From Siphonodentalium dalli (Eukaryota > Mollusca > Scaphopoda > Gadilida > Siphonodentaliidae), in assembly GCA_032622095.1 (NCBI GenBank), contig CP136066.1, forward strand, positions 118,071,319 through 118,135,318: 64,000 nt of DNA. The letters are read 5' to 3'. A program made the translations under genes and the position numbers. Below, in pieces: positions 1 through 11,494 of this stretch. Position 1 is the first letter of the stretch, and each line of letters begins with the position of its first letter. Below the pieces are notes generated by a model. That model ran no database searches. It had not been told where the DNA came from and worked only from the letters and a program-made list of their open reading frames with translations.

Positions 1-1229
1 TGTTAAGAACACTATAAATCATTATGCAGGACGAAAGCAATATTATGTCGGTATTATGGTGTCCATTTATTTTGTTATCAGTCATTGGATTCAATGATTA
101 TAACAAAAAATTATACTATATTTTATACCCCACTTATAATAATTAGATTACAGTTTGGCCATGTACCCTATGCACAATTTATCTCATTGAAACTCGATAT
201 TGTAGTCTGCATACAGGTATCATGGGAAGATTGTCAGGCAGATTGAAAATTCAAATATGAGCCAGTATGAGTGAAGGTTTTATTGAGTACTAGTAAGTTA
301 TATTTGGCGCCAAAAGATGGGGTTGAAGTGATACCTGTACAATAGATAGGTTTCCTAACTTGTTCTTTTATATTTTTAAATGAAGATATAATTTGAATCA
401 GTTATTATTGTCATAGAGCCCTGTAAAACAATTAGCCCTGTGTGAGCTAAACCCACAATGTAGTGATGAACCGATATGGGAAAACCACCATTGGCCGATA
501 CCCAGTTGTTAAAATTTAGTAATCGGCCAATGCCATTACCGATGATACTATATATAGTACAAAACGTGATGCAATATTAATAACTAGATACTCTTTGACT
601 TTGTGTTCTATGCGGTATTCAACTATTCATTTTACGTCTATCGCAACGTAAATCTTCCCCATTTAATATACGCGGTAACATACAGTCAGCCAGACTTCCG
701 ATTTCCCAGGCATCAAATATGACATCAATCGTCAAAATTGCTACAGGTTTGTAAAGTTGTCTGCTATTTGGTCAAGTTAATCTTGGTGTAGCAAAGATGT
801 CAAAGACTGGAATCTATGTTAGTTACATCAAAGGAAAAAGCCGTGGTCCTTTGAAGTTTGAAATGTACGCAATTATTTGCCTGATGGGATTCAGTGATTC
901 ACAATTTCACAGCCACGTGGTCGAACGCCCGGCTCATATATTATATGCATTATGCTTTGTCAGCCTAAAATACAGATTAAGTTCGAAAATGGGTTTGATC
1001 CAATTTTTTTAATTGGAGTTATTGCTCTTTTTGGCTCTTTTACGAAACAAATTTACTCCAAAAAAAAATAAAAAAATATTAGTTTGAATTTATTGCTAAT
1101 TTTAACCAAAAAAAAATATATAATGAAACATTTTTTTTTAAATAATTAAAGCAACATATGCTTTTAAATTTAATTAAAATTGAACTCCATGCTCAATTAA
1201 AATTTTTAGAGTTAAAAAAATTTAAAAAA
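1..1229. other. Intronic DNA, no gene recognised
   Basis: By inference this belongs to the intron before the first visible SLC25A42 exon. I see no exon. A small hairpin is formed by CATTGGCCGATAC near 491 and GTAATCGGCCAATG near 520. Bases 1030-1230 are A/T-rich low complexity. The short open frame at 797-1012 resembles nothing I know. Confidence 0.5.
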
Positions 1230-1660
1230 ATAACACCATTAATATAACTTCTGCCAGGGTACCTCAAGTCACCACACCAAATTTGGTTTAAATCGGTCCA
1301 AAATCTTGTGTTACATGTATATGTACTGGTGAATTTGTTTATAGCGATATTTAACTGAATTCACCAATTCTGTCCCAAGCCTTTGGACTACTTAGTGATT
1401 AATATGGTTATATAATTTTCTGATGTCTCGTATGCCAGTGCATTCTTTTATATATGCGAATCTTCCTATTTGATGCATAAATTCCAATAATTTGTGTTAT
1501 TATGTACATTTGTCGATAATAGTACATAACAGTATACTCTATAATTCAACATCAAAACTCTAAATTGTGTTTCCGATCATAGTAATTTAATATCACCAAG
1601 GGATGGGTTAAACATCTGTTGATTGTGATCGGCCTCTCGTTATATACTTGAGTTATGGAC
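1230..1660 (+). repeat. Dispersed repeat shared with 61230-62020
   Basis: The stretch beginning with ACACCATTA and ending in GGATGGGTTAAACATC recurs in the same order and orientation at 61230-62020, about 60 kb away. Shared landmarks include CCACACCAAATTTG, TCGGTCCAAAATCTTG, TTCCAATAATTTGTGTTAT and GTATACTCTATAATTCAAC. The right end (CCAAGGGATGGGTTAA) is the same end seen in the TTAA-bounded element at 61760-61982. It is old, with several indels between copies. I see no coding capacity. Confidence 0.7.
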
Positions 1661-2659
1661 ATAGGTCATTCCGTATCATAGCAATGATTGAACTGATTTT
1701 ATTATGACATCGAGTTGCTGACTCCCTTGATCTGGGATTTTATACATCAAATGTGTTGTAGCCAATGAGTTAAACCATTGTTCGCTAATTGAAAAGACAT
1801 CACAATAAAAAAAACTGTCGGACAGTTCAGTCATAGTTGTGAGGGGTAGTTATACATCATAGGTGTTTCGGGAGAATAATGTTACCACCAATCTTACAAA
1901 GTATCTTTATTAAAAGAGCTTCAAGCTGAAACGACAACAAATAGAATCATCGATTAATACAAAACCAACCTGCTGGGTAGTCTAAATTATTATGATTGAG
2001 TAGCATATGTGCACGACTCACAACAAATGCACCAAACGGTTGTGACAAACCATATACACACAATAGACAAATTATAATCTTTCAAGCAAAACGATACAAA
2101 TAAATATACACAAAACTTCTACATGTATTCCGATCACACACATGCAAGATTACACGTACACATGCATTTCGACCATACGCTTGTGAGACTTGTTAAATAA
2201 CGACAACATGAAAGCAATGCATACTACAAAGTAAACAATGTAACATCAACAATGATAATCCGTACATATATGTGTGTGTGTAATAAATCTCAAAGATAAC
2301 ATTGCTTTGCATAAATACCAATGGAATCTGATGGAATCAATATAAAACTGACTAAATGACAATAAGGTATTCAGAAGAATAGACAGGGAAGAAGAGACAG
2401 CCCGAGAGAAGCCAATGCGAGAGTAACATAGAATTTGCATGGCAGTGAGCGGCAGAAAGGCAGAGAGAAACAGAAGTGACATTTTGGATATAAACTAAAC
2501 ATACACATTGGCGGGATTAATTCTGGGCACAACAGCAATTCTTGTGTCAGTTCATTCTGAGGAATTCAATGTCAAATCAATTCCATTCCTTTCATTGAAT
2601 TATCAAGCTGATCACAGTAACCTTTGAAGTGGCTCCAATATAAATTAAGTCTATAGTTT
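1661..2659. other. Intronic DNA, nothing recognised
   Basis: I find no coding exon, RNA gene or clear transposon end here. The segment is A/T-rich with short TG/CA runs near 2270. Confidence 0.4.
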
Positions 2660-3100
2660 TAAAACAGTTGAACTGTCAAGTCATTGTTTGTGTGTTAGTC
2701 ACATAGAGTTGTTTGTACGGCCTTTATTTTCCTTCACACATTTCAGCCAATCACCATTCAGCTGAAATCTGATTTCTCAGAAGGCAATACGAAAACACAA
2801 CATGACAGTAATCAAAGGATGAATTTATTAATGTTCAATAAAATAATATTTAATTTCATATATAAAAGCGCAAATTTTTAAAGTGTAACAACATCCCATC
2901 GATATTTTATCTTTTCGTTCTTACCAACATTTTTAAAAGTGATAATTATCCTCAATGTTTTGACATTGATTTTTGCGTTGTCGAAAGTTTCAACATTTTA
3001 CCTAAATTTTTAGGCTGTTGTGGTTTCGACATTATCGCACTTCTATGGCCAGTCTCTTTCAATGTTAATGCATTATTTTCACAAAAATTCAAGTTCTTCG
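2660..3100 (-). mobile_element. Inverted fragment of the 6398-8953 transposon
   Basis: Read on the minus strand this matches about 6470-6850. Shared landmarks, in inverted order, are AGTTGAACTGTCAA, TTTTCCTTCACACA, TTCAGCCAATCA, GTTGTCGAAAGTTT, CTGTTGTGGTTTCGAC and CACTTCTATGGCCAGTC. It keeps the TCGAAA-rich subterminal region but has lost the outermost end, which a tandem-unit element abuts at about 3104. It contains no transposase sequence. Confidence 0.7.
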
Positions 3101-3103
3101 CAA

Positions 3104-3880
3104 AGTTGAGCTACAGTGTCATGGACACGTTCATTTCCGAAATTTCTGATAAAACATGGCCACCAGCAGCCATCTTGGATTTCAAATTTGAATCTATCAG
3201 AACACCCTGTAGCCCACATTTATTGGAGAATTGTTTTAAAAATTTACAGGCATGTTAAGATCACCTCTAGATGGGAGCTATCAAAAATTAAAAAAAAATT
3301 AATGAAAAACATGGCACCTGGCAACCATATTGGATTTTACTCTTTGCATGACTATAAAATCCTTTGACACATCCTGCAGACCACATCTCTGATATGATCC
3401 TCACCATACTTCATATGGATATTTTGGGTGACCACTAGATGGGAGTCATAAATGTTTTTTTCCAAATTTCGCTTGTGGCCATCTTGGATTTTACTTTTTG
3501 TATGACTAAATCCTTTGGTACACCTACAGATGACATCCCTTGTCCAATTGTCACTAAACTTCACATGTACATGTATCTTTGGGATGACCATAAGATGGGA
3601 GAAATCTAATTTTTCCAAATTTCGTTAAAAAAACATGGCGACCGGCAGCCATTTTGGATTTTACTTTTTGCATGACTAAATCCTTTAGCATACCTACAGA
3701 CCACATACTTCATTTGATCATCACCAAACTTCATTTTGAACTTCAGGGTGACCACTTGATGGGAGCTATCAGATATTTTGAATTTCATTGGAAAACATGG
3801 CCCAGTGGCCATCTTGGATTTTAATTTTTATATATCTCTTCATGTTGATATCTAGTATACTTTGACAAAGTTTTTTTAAT
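3104..3880 (+). repeat. Tandem-unit element, CCATCTTGGATTTT family
   Basis: It opens with TTGAGCTACAGTGTCA and its partner TGGACAC, a small terminal hairpin also seen at 23428 and 62064. About five degenerate units of roughly 160 bp follow, each with an AACATGGC..C block and CCATCTTGGATTTTA (for example near 3170, 3478, 3650 and 3810). Units also carry CATGACTAAATCCTTTGG and GACCACTAGATGGGAG. The open frames here on both strands come from the unit and are not genes. Confidence 0.65.
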
Positions 3881-5560
3881 TTGGCCAAAACAAATTTCAT
3901 TGGGCCAAAATATCTTTCGGCCCAGAGTGAACACTGAAAATGAGTATTAGTATTTTTAGGTATACTCAGCAGTACTCGGAGCATTGTTTTATGTTTACCA
4001 GTATAAACTGGAAACGTCCATCGCAGCACTATACAGTTTGATTCAGATTTGTTCAAATAGGGTCAACAGGTTAAAAAGTTGCAGAGCTGAGGACATATTA
4101 AACTCTTACGATCCATAGTAAATCTTAAAACATCTTCTCACAAATCATCAGGCTATTTAGCCTATATTTGATATGTAGAGTTCTTTTCAAATAGGCTCAA
4201 CGGCTCAAATAAGGGTGGAGCCAGGGACATAACTTGTCCATCCATTGTAATTTTTAAAGCGTCTTATCATGAACCATCAGGTTATATTTGGTATGGAGGT
4301 TCCTTGGATGACTGGGATTCAGATTTGTTCAAATGGGGTCACCAGGTAAAATAGGGGTAGAGCCAGGGACATAACTTGTTCCCTCTATAGTATTTCTTAA
4401 AACACCTTCTCAAGAACCATCAGGCCCTTTCAGCATATATATCATACATCATGATTCAGATTTGTTCAAATGCGACCACTGGGTCAAATAGGGGCGGAGC
4501 CAGGCACATAACTCTTTCCCTCAATAGTTTTTCCTAAACCATCTTCTCACTTGGGTGATTGGGATCAGGTCAAATGGAATCACTGAACTAAATGGTTTCC
4601 CATAGGCGACAGTGTTAACGTTTCGGCTAAATTCACTGAATTGAAGCCTGCAGGCCATACCAGTGATGTTTACCCAGCTAGATTGACACCAGTTGATCGC
4701 GAAAATGCAAGAAAAATCATAGGTCATGTGTTTACTTTTTTAAATAAATCCCCAAGTATACGATAGGGCCAAATTTGATGTGGAAAAACCCAGAACTACA
4801 GCAGCTAGTTAAATAAATTTCCCGCTCACAAAAATCCATTCCCCCATTCATTCACCAGTTTAAATTATTTAGATATGATGTCCAAATCAAAGAAACATGA
4901 TGTCATCCTTTAATAACGTGTCGCGTGTATCAGGTGAAGGTCATTCTTCAGTTACCTTCACCATTCCACAGTGTACTCGCTCCCCGACTCTAGAACACAT
5001 TTAGCTCCCTGATTCCAAATAGGGTGAGATCAGGGACATAATTCTTTCCCCATAGTAATTCTTAAAACATCTCCTCAAGAGCCATCAGGTATATTTAGCT
5101 TATAGCACAGTATGAAGGGTCCTCGGTGACTGGGTCATTACAGATTTGTTAAAATTGGTTTGACCAGTCAAGAAATGGCTTTTGGTGTGTAGGGTCCATG
5201 GAGAGTTTGGATCTAAATATGTTTGAATGGGGTCAGCCATTAAAAAAGGGGGCATGTCAGGTTGGAACTTTGCAACAGCTGAGGTATCAGTTGTAAAATT
5301 ACAACAAAGGAATTTTACGAACTTGGGAGTGTGTTTGCTTCAGTCGGGAGTGGACAGAATTTGGATTATTTGGGGTGGGAGGTATCAGGGGCATGCAGTT
5401 GAAAATTTCAAGGTGGACACCCCACTGCTCAACTTAGACCCTCTAGCTACGTCCTTGTTTAGAACTACTTGTTTTTATATGATTTTGACAAGTATTATTA
5501 ACTGTTATGGTCTTCTGTCCCAGTCTTCTCAGTCTTTAGTCAGGTGAGTGTCTCAATATT
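3881..5560 (+). repeat. Long degenerate tandem-unit element, AGCTCACCTGAG family
   Basis: There are repeated units with the words GGTATGGAGG, CTGGGATTCAGATTTGTT, GGTCACC..GTCAAATAGGG, GAGCCAGGGACATAACT and AGTAATTCTTAAAACATC, spaced about 160-170 bp. The 3' part (near 5240-5460: CATGTCAGGTTGGAACTTTG, ACTTGGGAGTGTGTTT, GGTGGACACCCCACTGCTCAA) recurs at 20570-20700 and 24105-24150. The open frame at 5227-5547 is this 3' end and is not a gene. I see no transposase or polymerase. Confidence 0.65.
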
Positions 5561-5963
5561 CATTGATTGCCTTGTTTTTCCAGATAGAGGTTTAAGTGAT
5601 TACTCATACTATAACAGTCCATGTTTAAATAATGAATGTTCTCTAATTTGGGAAAAAAATTATCGCCCTCTCCACATCATCACTGAAAATAACCCTTTAG
5701 TTTATGTTTATCCACCATGAAACACTGATATTTTTGTGCCAGAGTAGGACAGAAATATGAAGACCAATGCAATTATGGAATGACATGCCAAGGGTTATTA
5801 TCAATTAGATATTACAGTCAAGTAATTTGCAAATTCATGCAGACCTAGCATCCACAGCATTAGTCCAAAATTGACTATACATTGAATGTATATCTTTAGT
5901 ATACCGTAGACTACCACAGCATACAACTATTCCTGGTTGGTTTTACTTCTTTATTATTTTCAG
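5561..5963 (+). other. End of intron before first visible exon
   Basis: No repeat is recognised. The stretch ends in a pyrimidine-rich tract and the acceptor TTATTTTCAG at 5963, directly before a coding exon with strong similarity to mitochondrial carriers. Confidence 0.6.
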
Positions 5964-6115
5964 GTATACAAATTTACTGCAGGTTTTTCTGATGATATAT
6001 CGTGAGGAAGGTATGCGGACATTATGGCGTGGTTATACACCAACAGTATTAGGATCTATTCCATATGCAGGAATAAGTTTCTTCACCTATGAAAGTCTGA
6101 AGAAATTTCATGCAG
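5964..6115 (+). CDS. SLC25A42: SLC25A42-type mitochondrial carrier, exon (end of repeat 2)
   Basis: This internal exon belongs to a mitochondrial inner-membrane carrier. In vertebrates SLC25A42 imports coenzyme A into the matrix in exchange for adenine nucleotides or adenosine 3',5'-diphosphate. The first base completes a codon from an upstream exon. Fifty codons follow, including [18 protein letters not shown] and [17 protein letters not shown], which align with the second carrier repeat: the matrix-helix [D/E]G motif, then even transmembrane helix 4. The acceptor is TTTCAG at 5963 and the donor GCAG|GTATT at 6116. The exon ends in phase 1 and joins 39295 in frame. It continues openly into the intron for about 22 codons, but the family match stops exactly at the donor. 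Earlier exons (repeat 1 and the start of repeat 2) are not in the window. Identification is from remembered family sequence. Confidence 0.95.
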
Positions 6116-6397
6116 GTATTAAATACACATATTCCGTTAGTACATGTCTGTTGCTGACAAACATCCAAAATCTATTTCCCACTAAATTCTAAATCTTTAA
6201 TTGAAGATTTGTGATATGAAATGATTCCATATGCCAACAAAACTAGAAATTTGAAATGATAGCAACACTGTATAATTACAACTACTTTTGCTTTTGCTTA
6301 AATACGTACATTTGATTTGTCAATGTCCTTAGATACACTTGGTAGCGACAATCTCTATCAGCCGAGGGAAATGTTTTTTCCCGCATCACAACGCTAA

Positions 6398-8953
6398 GGG
6401 AGCATGTCAAAACCTCTTTCGCATATGCGAAAATATTGTCGATAATGTCGAAAAAGTTTTGATGTAAATGTGCAAAAACGAAATGTCGGAAATGACGAAA
6501 AATAATGCGATAACGTCGAAAGCGACTGGCCATAAAAGTGCGTTAACGTCGAAACCACAACAGACCAAAATTTCCGTAAAATGTCGAAAACTTTCGACAA
6601 CGCGAAAGTCGCGACGTCGAAACATTGATCGATATTCGCAAACGACGAAAAGTTAACGAAAAGTTAAAACATCGATACGATGTTGTTGCACTTCATAAAA
6701 TCGCGCATTTATTTTTGCCTTCTGCGTAATCAGATGCCAGCTGAATTTTGATTGGCTGAATTGTGTGAAGGAAAATAAAGTTCAGCCAAAGGCAATACAA
6801 ACAACTCTATGCGGTTAACACACAAGTACAAGTTGACAGTTCGACTGATTTGATAGCTATGAGTTCGCACGAGTCCTAATTATACAATATAGTCAACCCA
6901 TTCCAAATGTGTGAAGGGGTGACATTTAGCAAAAGGCTATACAAACATATAATGATGTGTATACCGGTCCTCACAACTATGCGTGGACTGTGCGACAGTT
7001 TTGTTGTTGTTGTCGTGATGTCTTCTCAATTAGTGAACAATGGATTAACTCGTTGGACAAAAACAACACATCTGATATATGAAATTCCAAAATGAAGCGA
7101 TTTGATGTCATAATATCAGTTCGATCATGGCTAGAAACAGTGATGAAATCGAATAGATCTATCATTAGCGGACATAATAATACGCAGTTGGGAAAATATT
7201 AGACCAGCAGTTTACACAGGTCGACAGTACGAAGAAGTTAGGGTCTTTAACACAACCCCAGGTATCACACATCTAACAGAACAAAGATGAAATCACACAG
7301 AAATTTGAAACCAGCTGCACCCACCTACAACGGGACCGACAACCCTCCATTTGAAGCAATAGGCCCGATATAGAACAAGCCCTCATCACATTGTATCAAC
7401 TCCAGACATCTATATATATAGAGAGAGAGTCATACCCCCTAAGTTCGTTGTTTTATAATGGTATGTATATCATTATCCATGTTTTTATTATTCATTCAAT
7501 AAAGAATCGAGAAAAACATAACACTCAACTCCTCTGCCAGTCAATGCTACCCACAGACGAAACTAGGGTTGGCCTGGGAAATTACAGTGCTAAAAATAGC
7601 ACAACATAACACGTGCAATTCGTGGAAATTCCAAACTATTCTATAATATGTTTTGTATTAACTTAACTTTGTCGCATCTGATCGCTGATATATATTGAAT
7701 AAAATGTGTAGATTTGAAATAAAAGTATAAAAGTCGCCGACGAATTAATCATGATAACGCTGCGCTCCGATATCTATCTAACAATGATTTCATACTTAAA
7801 TTGCGAAAATGGAAGCATTGTTTACAACAAAACCACCACTGGGTTTACGGTACTTTCAAAATTCCATAGACTAAAACGAGAATGCGACGATGCCGTAAAC
7901 CCCCTGATTTGCGTCCACATTAAAATATGTGTCTGGTCTAGAAAGACAGATTGAAACTGTAGAAATGAACTATACATGGCATACGGAAAGTATACTATAA
8001 ATCGGGGTTGTGGAATAATTTATTGTCGTACTCGGCTGTATTCTTTTATTCATAATAGTTCGCACAATTAAATGGTGACGGTTTACCCAAAATGAAGACA
8101 AGTTACATAATCACACACAAAAACGTTTTTCAAAATCAAAATTTGCATTGTTTACGGTACCACTCTGCAGTATTAATGCGACGGTGTAGCAATTATTGCA
8201 CAAGATTTTGGGGCACTTCAACCTGTACTGTAATATTTACTGTAAACCAGTGATACAATATCACTGCTGTAAACCCACGGATTTGCGGCCACCGTGTGAC
8301 ATCAAAACGTAGGAAATGATTGTGTAGGCCTATCCTATTATATAAATTGGGTCTGGGAATAATTTATTTGGGACTTTAATCTTCTATTAATAATAGTTCA
8401 TTATTAAACGAAGTTTGAATTGTCCGATATCAACCAAATCGGAGATTTCAGTAGATCGGAGAAATTTACTAATAGGCCTACATATATAAACTCCAATCAA
8501 ATCGGAATTGTTTTCATATCGGAGAATACTCCGATTAAATCATTGGAATTCTTATGAGAAAAACCCCGATCTGAGAAATTTCAGCATGGACACCGACATC
8601 TTCCCGTTCGCGACACATCGGTATAAAACTGCGACTATGGAGTATTTATTGAACACAAACTGTCCTGCCAATCATATCGACACAACAGCAATATTGACGA
8701 AAACAAACACTGTGAAAATATGTCGAAACAGAACAGCGAACATTTGATCAAAACAGTGAAACAAAACTGCGATAATTACGAAAACATCGAACCAAGACGG
8801 CGAAAATGACGAAAAATGGACGAAAACGTTACGGCGTGCGATAATGACGAAAAACTCCGATAATGTCGGAAAAAACGACGTCAATGATGCCACATTTTTC
8901 GCAGTTTTATTGCATTTTTTTCGCATATTCAAAATAGGTTTTGACATGCTCCC
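6398..8953 (+). mobile_element. DNA transposon with GGGAGCATGTCAAAACC ends
   Basis: Terminal inverted repeats GGGAGCATGTCAAAACCT (6398) and its complement GGTTTTGACATGCTCCC (ending 8953) bound 2,556 bp. TAA flanks both ends (6395-6397 and 8954-8956) and fits a 3-bp target duplication. Both subterminal zones are packed with TCGAAA/ACGAAA/CGATAATG motifs (about 6420-6660 and 8690-8900). The middle holds the decayed helix-turn-helix region at 7110-7400. A shorter copy begins at 24197 and an inverted fragment lies at 2660-3100. It inserted into the SLC25A42 intron just after the exon. No intact transposase remains. Confidence 0.75.
7110..7400 (+). pseudogene. Decayed pogo/CENP-B-like transposase N-terminus, copy 1
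   Basis: This matches the better preserved sequence at 24415-24700 base for base over long runs (GTGATGAAATCGAATAG, CCCCAGGTATCACACAT, TTTGAAACCAGCTGCACCCA). Indels and stops break the frame. The copy is non-functional, and the family call rests on the second copy. Confidence 0.55.
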
Positions 8954-8956
8954 TAA

Positions 8957-10114
8957 GTGATACTTTAAGAAATTGGGCGACATGCACCGGCGGTCGCCCC
9001 AAATCATCACGTCATATCCTAAATGCGTCCATAGTTACCATACCGCGAATTTTTTTTTAATGAATTAGACTGATCAGTGAAACTATGAAATGCGATACTT
9101 TAGTTGGGGATAAAGGAATGTGTTACATAACTATTCCACCATTAGTATTAGCATTTATCCAGCTTTGTGCCAATACTAACATGACAGTGGTCATGAGAAC
9201 ATAGAAAGCTCCTTTGTAGCGATTATTTACCTTTCGAGTTTGTCACCTGAGACCGCAAATTCACTGGATAAGTTTGGGAACAACGCTTCAGAATTGCTAT
9301 CGTCTCTGATTGTCTTGATGACATTAGATGTTCTAGAATCATTTTAAATTAATGAATTTTACACCAGCAAGTACAGTTTCATAGCTTATGGATGTGGTGT
9401 GTTGCTTTTGTGTAGTTGGAAAGTTGGAAACAGAGATCGAATTGTGTGTGTGAATTTCTTGTCGGTTGCCCAATTTATTCTCGACCTAATTTCCCATTTT
9501 CCGTTACAAGATCAGATGAAGTCCAGGCACAAGTATCACTTGGGTAGTTTTACTATTATAGTGTTTTTAACACTGTGGAAGATCCGCTCCTCGAAATCTC
9601 ATTCCGCCTGAGCAAATGCCGATTCCGTTGTGAGTTTTTCCGCTTGTCGACCAAGCAATTTTCAAATTTACCAGCCTAAAAACTTACAAAGACAGATATA
9701 AGATAAGTTTAAATAAGCCAGCAAAATTTTGTAATCGGTGATTTATGTTTTTGCTCCAATTCCCGCCCTGTATGTTCAGTTGTTGCCCGAGTAAGTTCAA
9801 TTGTCGCCCGAGCAATGCTCTTTAGATTCCGACTAGAAACGTCCAGTTTTCTAGCAATAAACGTCTCCATGGGATGGCCCTTAGCTTTTGTCTTCAAAAT
9901 GATGATGAAAGTATTAAAGGGGCATGCATTCAGACTCTTTATCAGTACATTTTCGGATAATGTTATCAAATGTTATCAATGTCTTCATTTTCCTGATATA
10001 AACAGTATTCGTCGTTGAAAACTTTCCTATACATCAGCTATAGGTCAACTGATACGGTACAGCTATATCGAATAGCAGGGCAAATAATCAACGATGATAC
10101 AAGTGGTTAACTAT
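8957..10114. other. Intronic DNA, nothing recognised
   Basis: I find no exon or transposon end. The frames at 9399-9611 (+) and 9709-9969 (-) are short and resemble no family I know. The short repeat GTTGCCCGAGTAAGTTCAATTGTCGCCCGAG near 9782-9812 is a 15-bp near-duplication. Confidence 0.4.
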
Positions 10115-10252
10115 TATGGCTTTTGACTGAAAACGAGAATTATCATGAGTGGGTATAAACGAATACCGATATTCCACGAGTGGCTTGCCGCGAATGGAAA
10201 ATCGATATTTACTTGTACCCACGAATGATAATGTGTTCAGTCAAAAGCCATA
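10115..10252. mobile_element. Palindromic MITE
   Basis: The ends TATGGCTTTTGACTGAA and TTCAGTCAAAAGCCATA are perfect inverted repeats. Similarity continues inward (AATTATCATGAGTGGGTA against TACCCACGAATGATAAT), so the 138-bp element folds almost end to end. It is noncoding. No convincing target duplication is visible. Confidence 0.75.
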
Positions 10253-10260
10253 GGTTTCCT

Positions 10261-10645
10261 TTTTTAGCTCACCTGAGACGAAGTCGCCAGTGGAGCTATA
10301 GTCATCACTCCATCTGTTGTACCGTCTGTCCGTCAACAATTCTTTAAACATCTTCTTCGGAAAACATAAGACCGAATGGCTTCATATTTGGTGTGGATGT
10401 TCCCTAGGTGACTCACATTCAGGTTTGTGCAAATGAAGTCACTGGGTCAAATAGGTGAAAAAGCAGGGCCATATAAACTCTATTCCTCCATAGTAATTCT
10501 TAGAATGACTTCTTCTCAAGAACCATTGGGCCGATTTAGCTTATATTTGGTATGGCGTGTCCTTGTGTGACTGGGGTTCAGATTTGTTCAAATGGGGTCA
10601 CTGGGTCAAATAGGGGCAGAGCCAGGGACACAACTCTTTAAAAAA
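10261..10645 (+). repeat. Tandem-unit element, AGCTCACCTGAG family
   Basis: It starts TTTTTAGCTCACCTGAGACG, followed by GGAGCTATAGTCATCACTCC and a short GTCTGTCCGTC microsatellite. Two units of about 165 bp follow (TTTGGTGTGGATGTTCCCTA; TTTGGTATGG, GTTCAGATTTGTTCAAATGG, GAGCCAGGGACA). An A-run ends it. The layout matches pearl/Helentron-type non-autonomous elements of molluscs (inference). Confidence 0.7.
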
Positions 10646-11494
10646 AAACAGCAGATACTCGGAGATATGAGGAAGGTGTCTGCAATCACAGAATGTTTAC
10701 TTAACACCATATTGCATATAGAAGTCACATTGATTACAAAGTAATAAATGAAATGGCAGTGTTAACCCTTTTCCCAATAGCACCTGTAGTTGCGTACACC
10801 ACGTCATATAGCCAACGTCACCAGGTATGAAGGTAATTACATTAGCCAACAGGTATTTGACGTTATAACATAATTGGGTGTTTCCCCCACACTGGCCACA
10901 GCATGTGTATCAGCAGATATGCAACTACAAACATGCTCTCACTTAATGAATAGTTGTTGGTAAACGATAATGGAGACATAAACCAGTAGACGAACTAAAT
11001 ATGTGGCCATTAACATCTGTTTATCTTCATTTTATCACACATACAAGTAAAAAAATAACAGTTTATGCCAATTTATGGTACCGGTAGGCCTAAGACTATG
11101 TCCTTTAAGTTTGTTTGTCCCGATTGAAACAAAAAGCGTATTATAAATAAAATAATTAAACCAAAAGTCTTTATATTAGATGTGAATGAATCATATAAAC
11201 CATGAATTGACAAAAGTCGTAAAAAGATTTCCGATAAAAGCGCAAAATATTAGCAATTACATCACGTTGCTGTGTCAAATTTTCGTGCAAAAAACACATG
11301 TTCAAAGGTCTCTTTTTGTTGATATTATGAAATGTTTTCATTGACAACCAATGAAATAAATTATTTGAACCATTCATTATGTGTGAACTGATTTCATTGG
11401 CTCAAGTTTAGGGGTGGAGTTTTCCATTGATGCTAATTAGATCACAGAAAATGAGCGCGAATTGTTCAAAACAGCAGTGGGCTAACTTTAACTC
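10646..11494. other. Intronic DNA, nothing recognised
   Basis: I see no coding exon, RNA gene or repeat boundary in this A/T-rich stretch. Confidence 0.4.

Noticed and set aside
5227-5547. 106-codon open frame just before the first carrier exon
   Set aside because: It is the 3' segment of the AGCTCACCTGAG repeat, which recurs near 20570-20700 and 24105-24150; it does not match the carrier.
6116-6181. Extension of the first visible exon to the in-frame stop at 6192
   Set aside because: Family similarity stops at the GT donor at 6116, and the next exon continues the protein in the right phase.
8672-9010. 112-codon minus-strand frame
   Set aside because: Reading of the TCGAAA-rich subterminal repeat of the 6398-8953 transposon.
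9709-9969. 86-codon frame with a charged, protein-like C-terminal half
   Set aside because: No family match, no splice sites, and an internal near-duplication of 15 bp explains the repeated RAT-E-T words.
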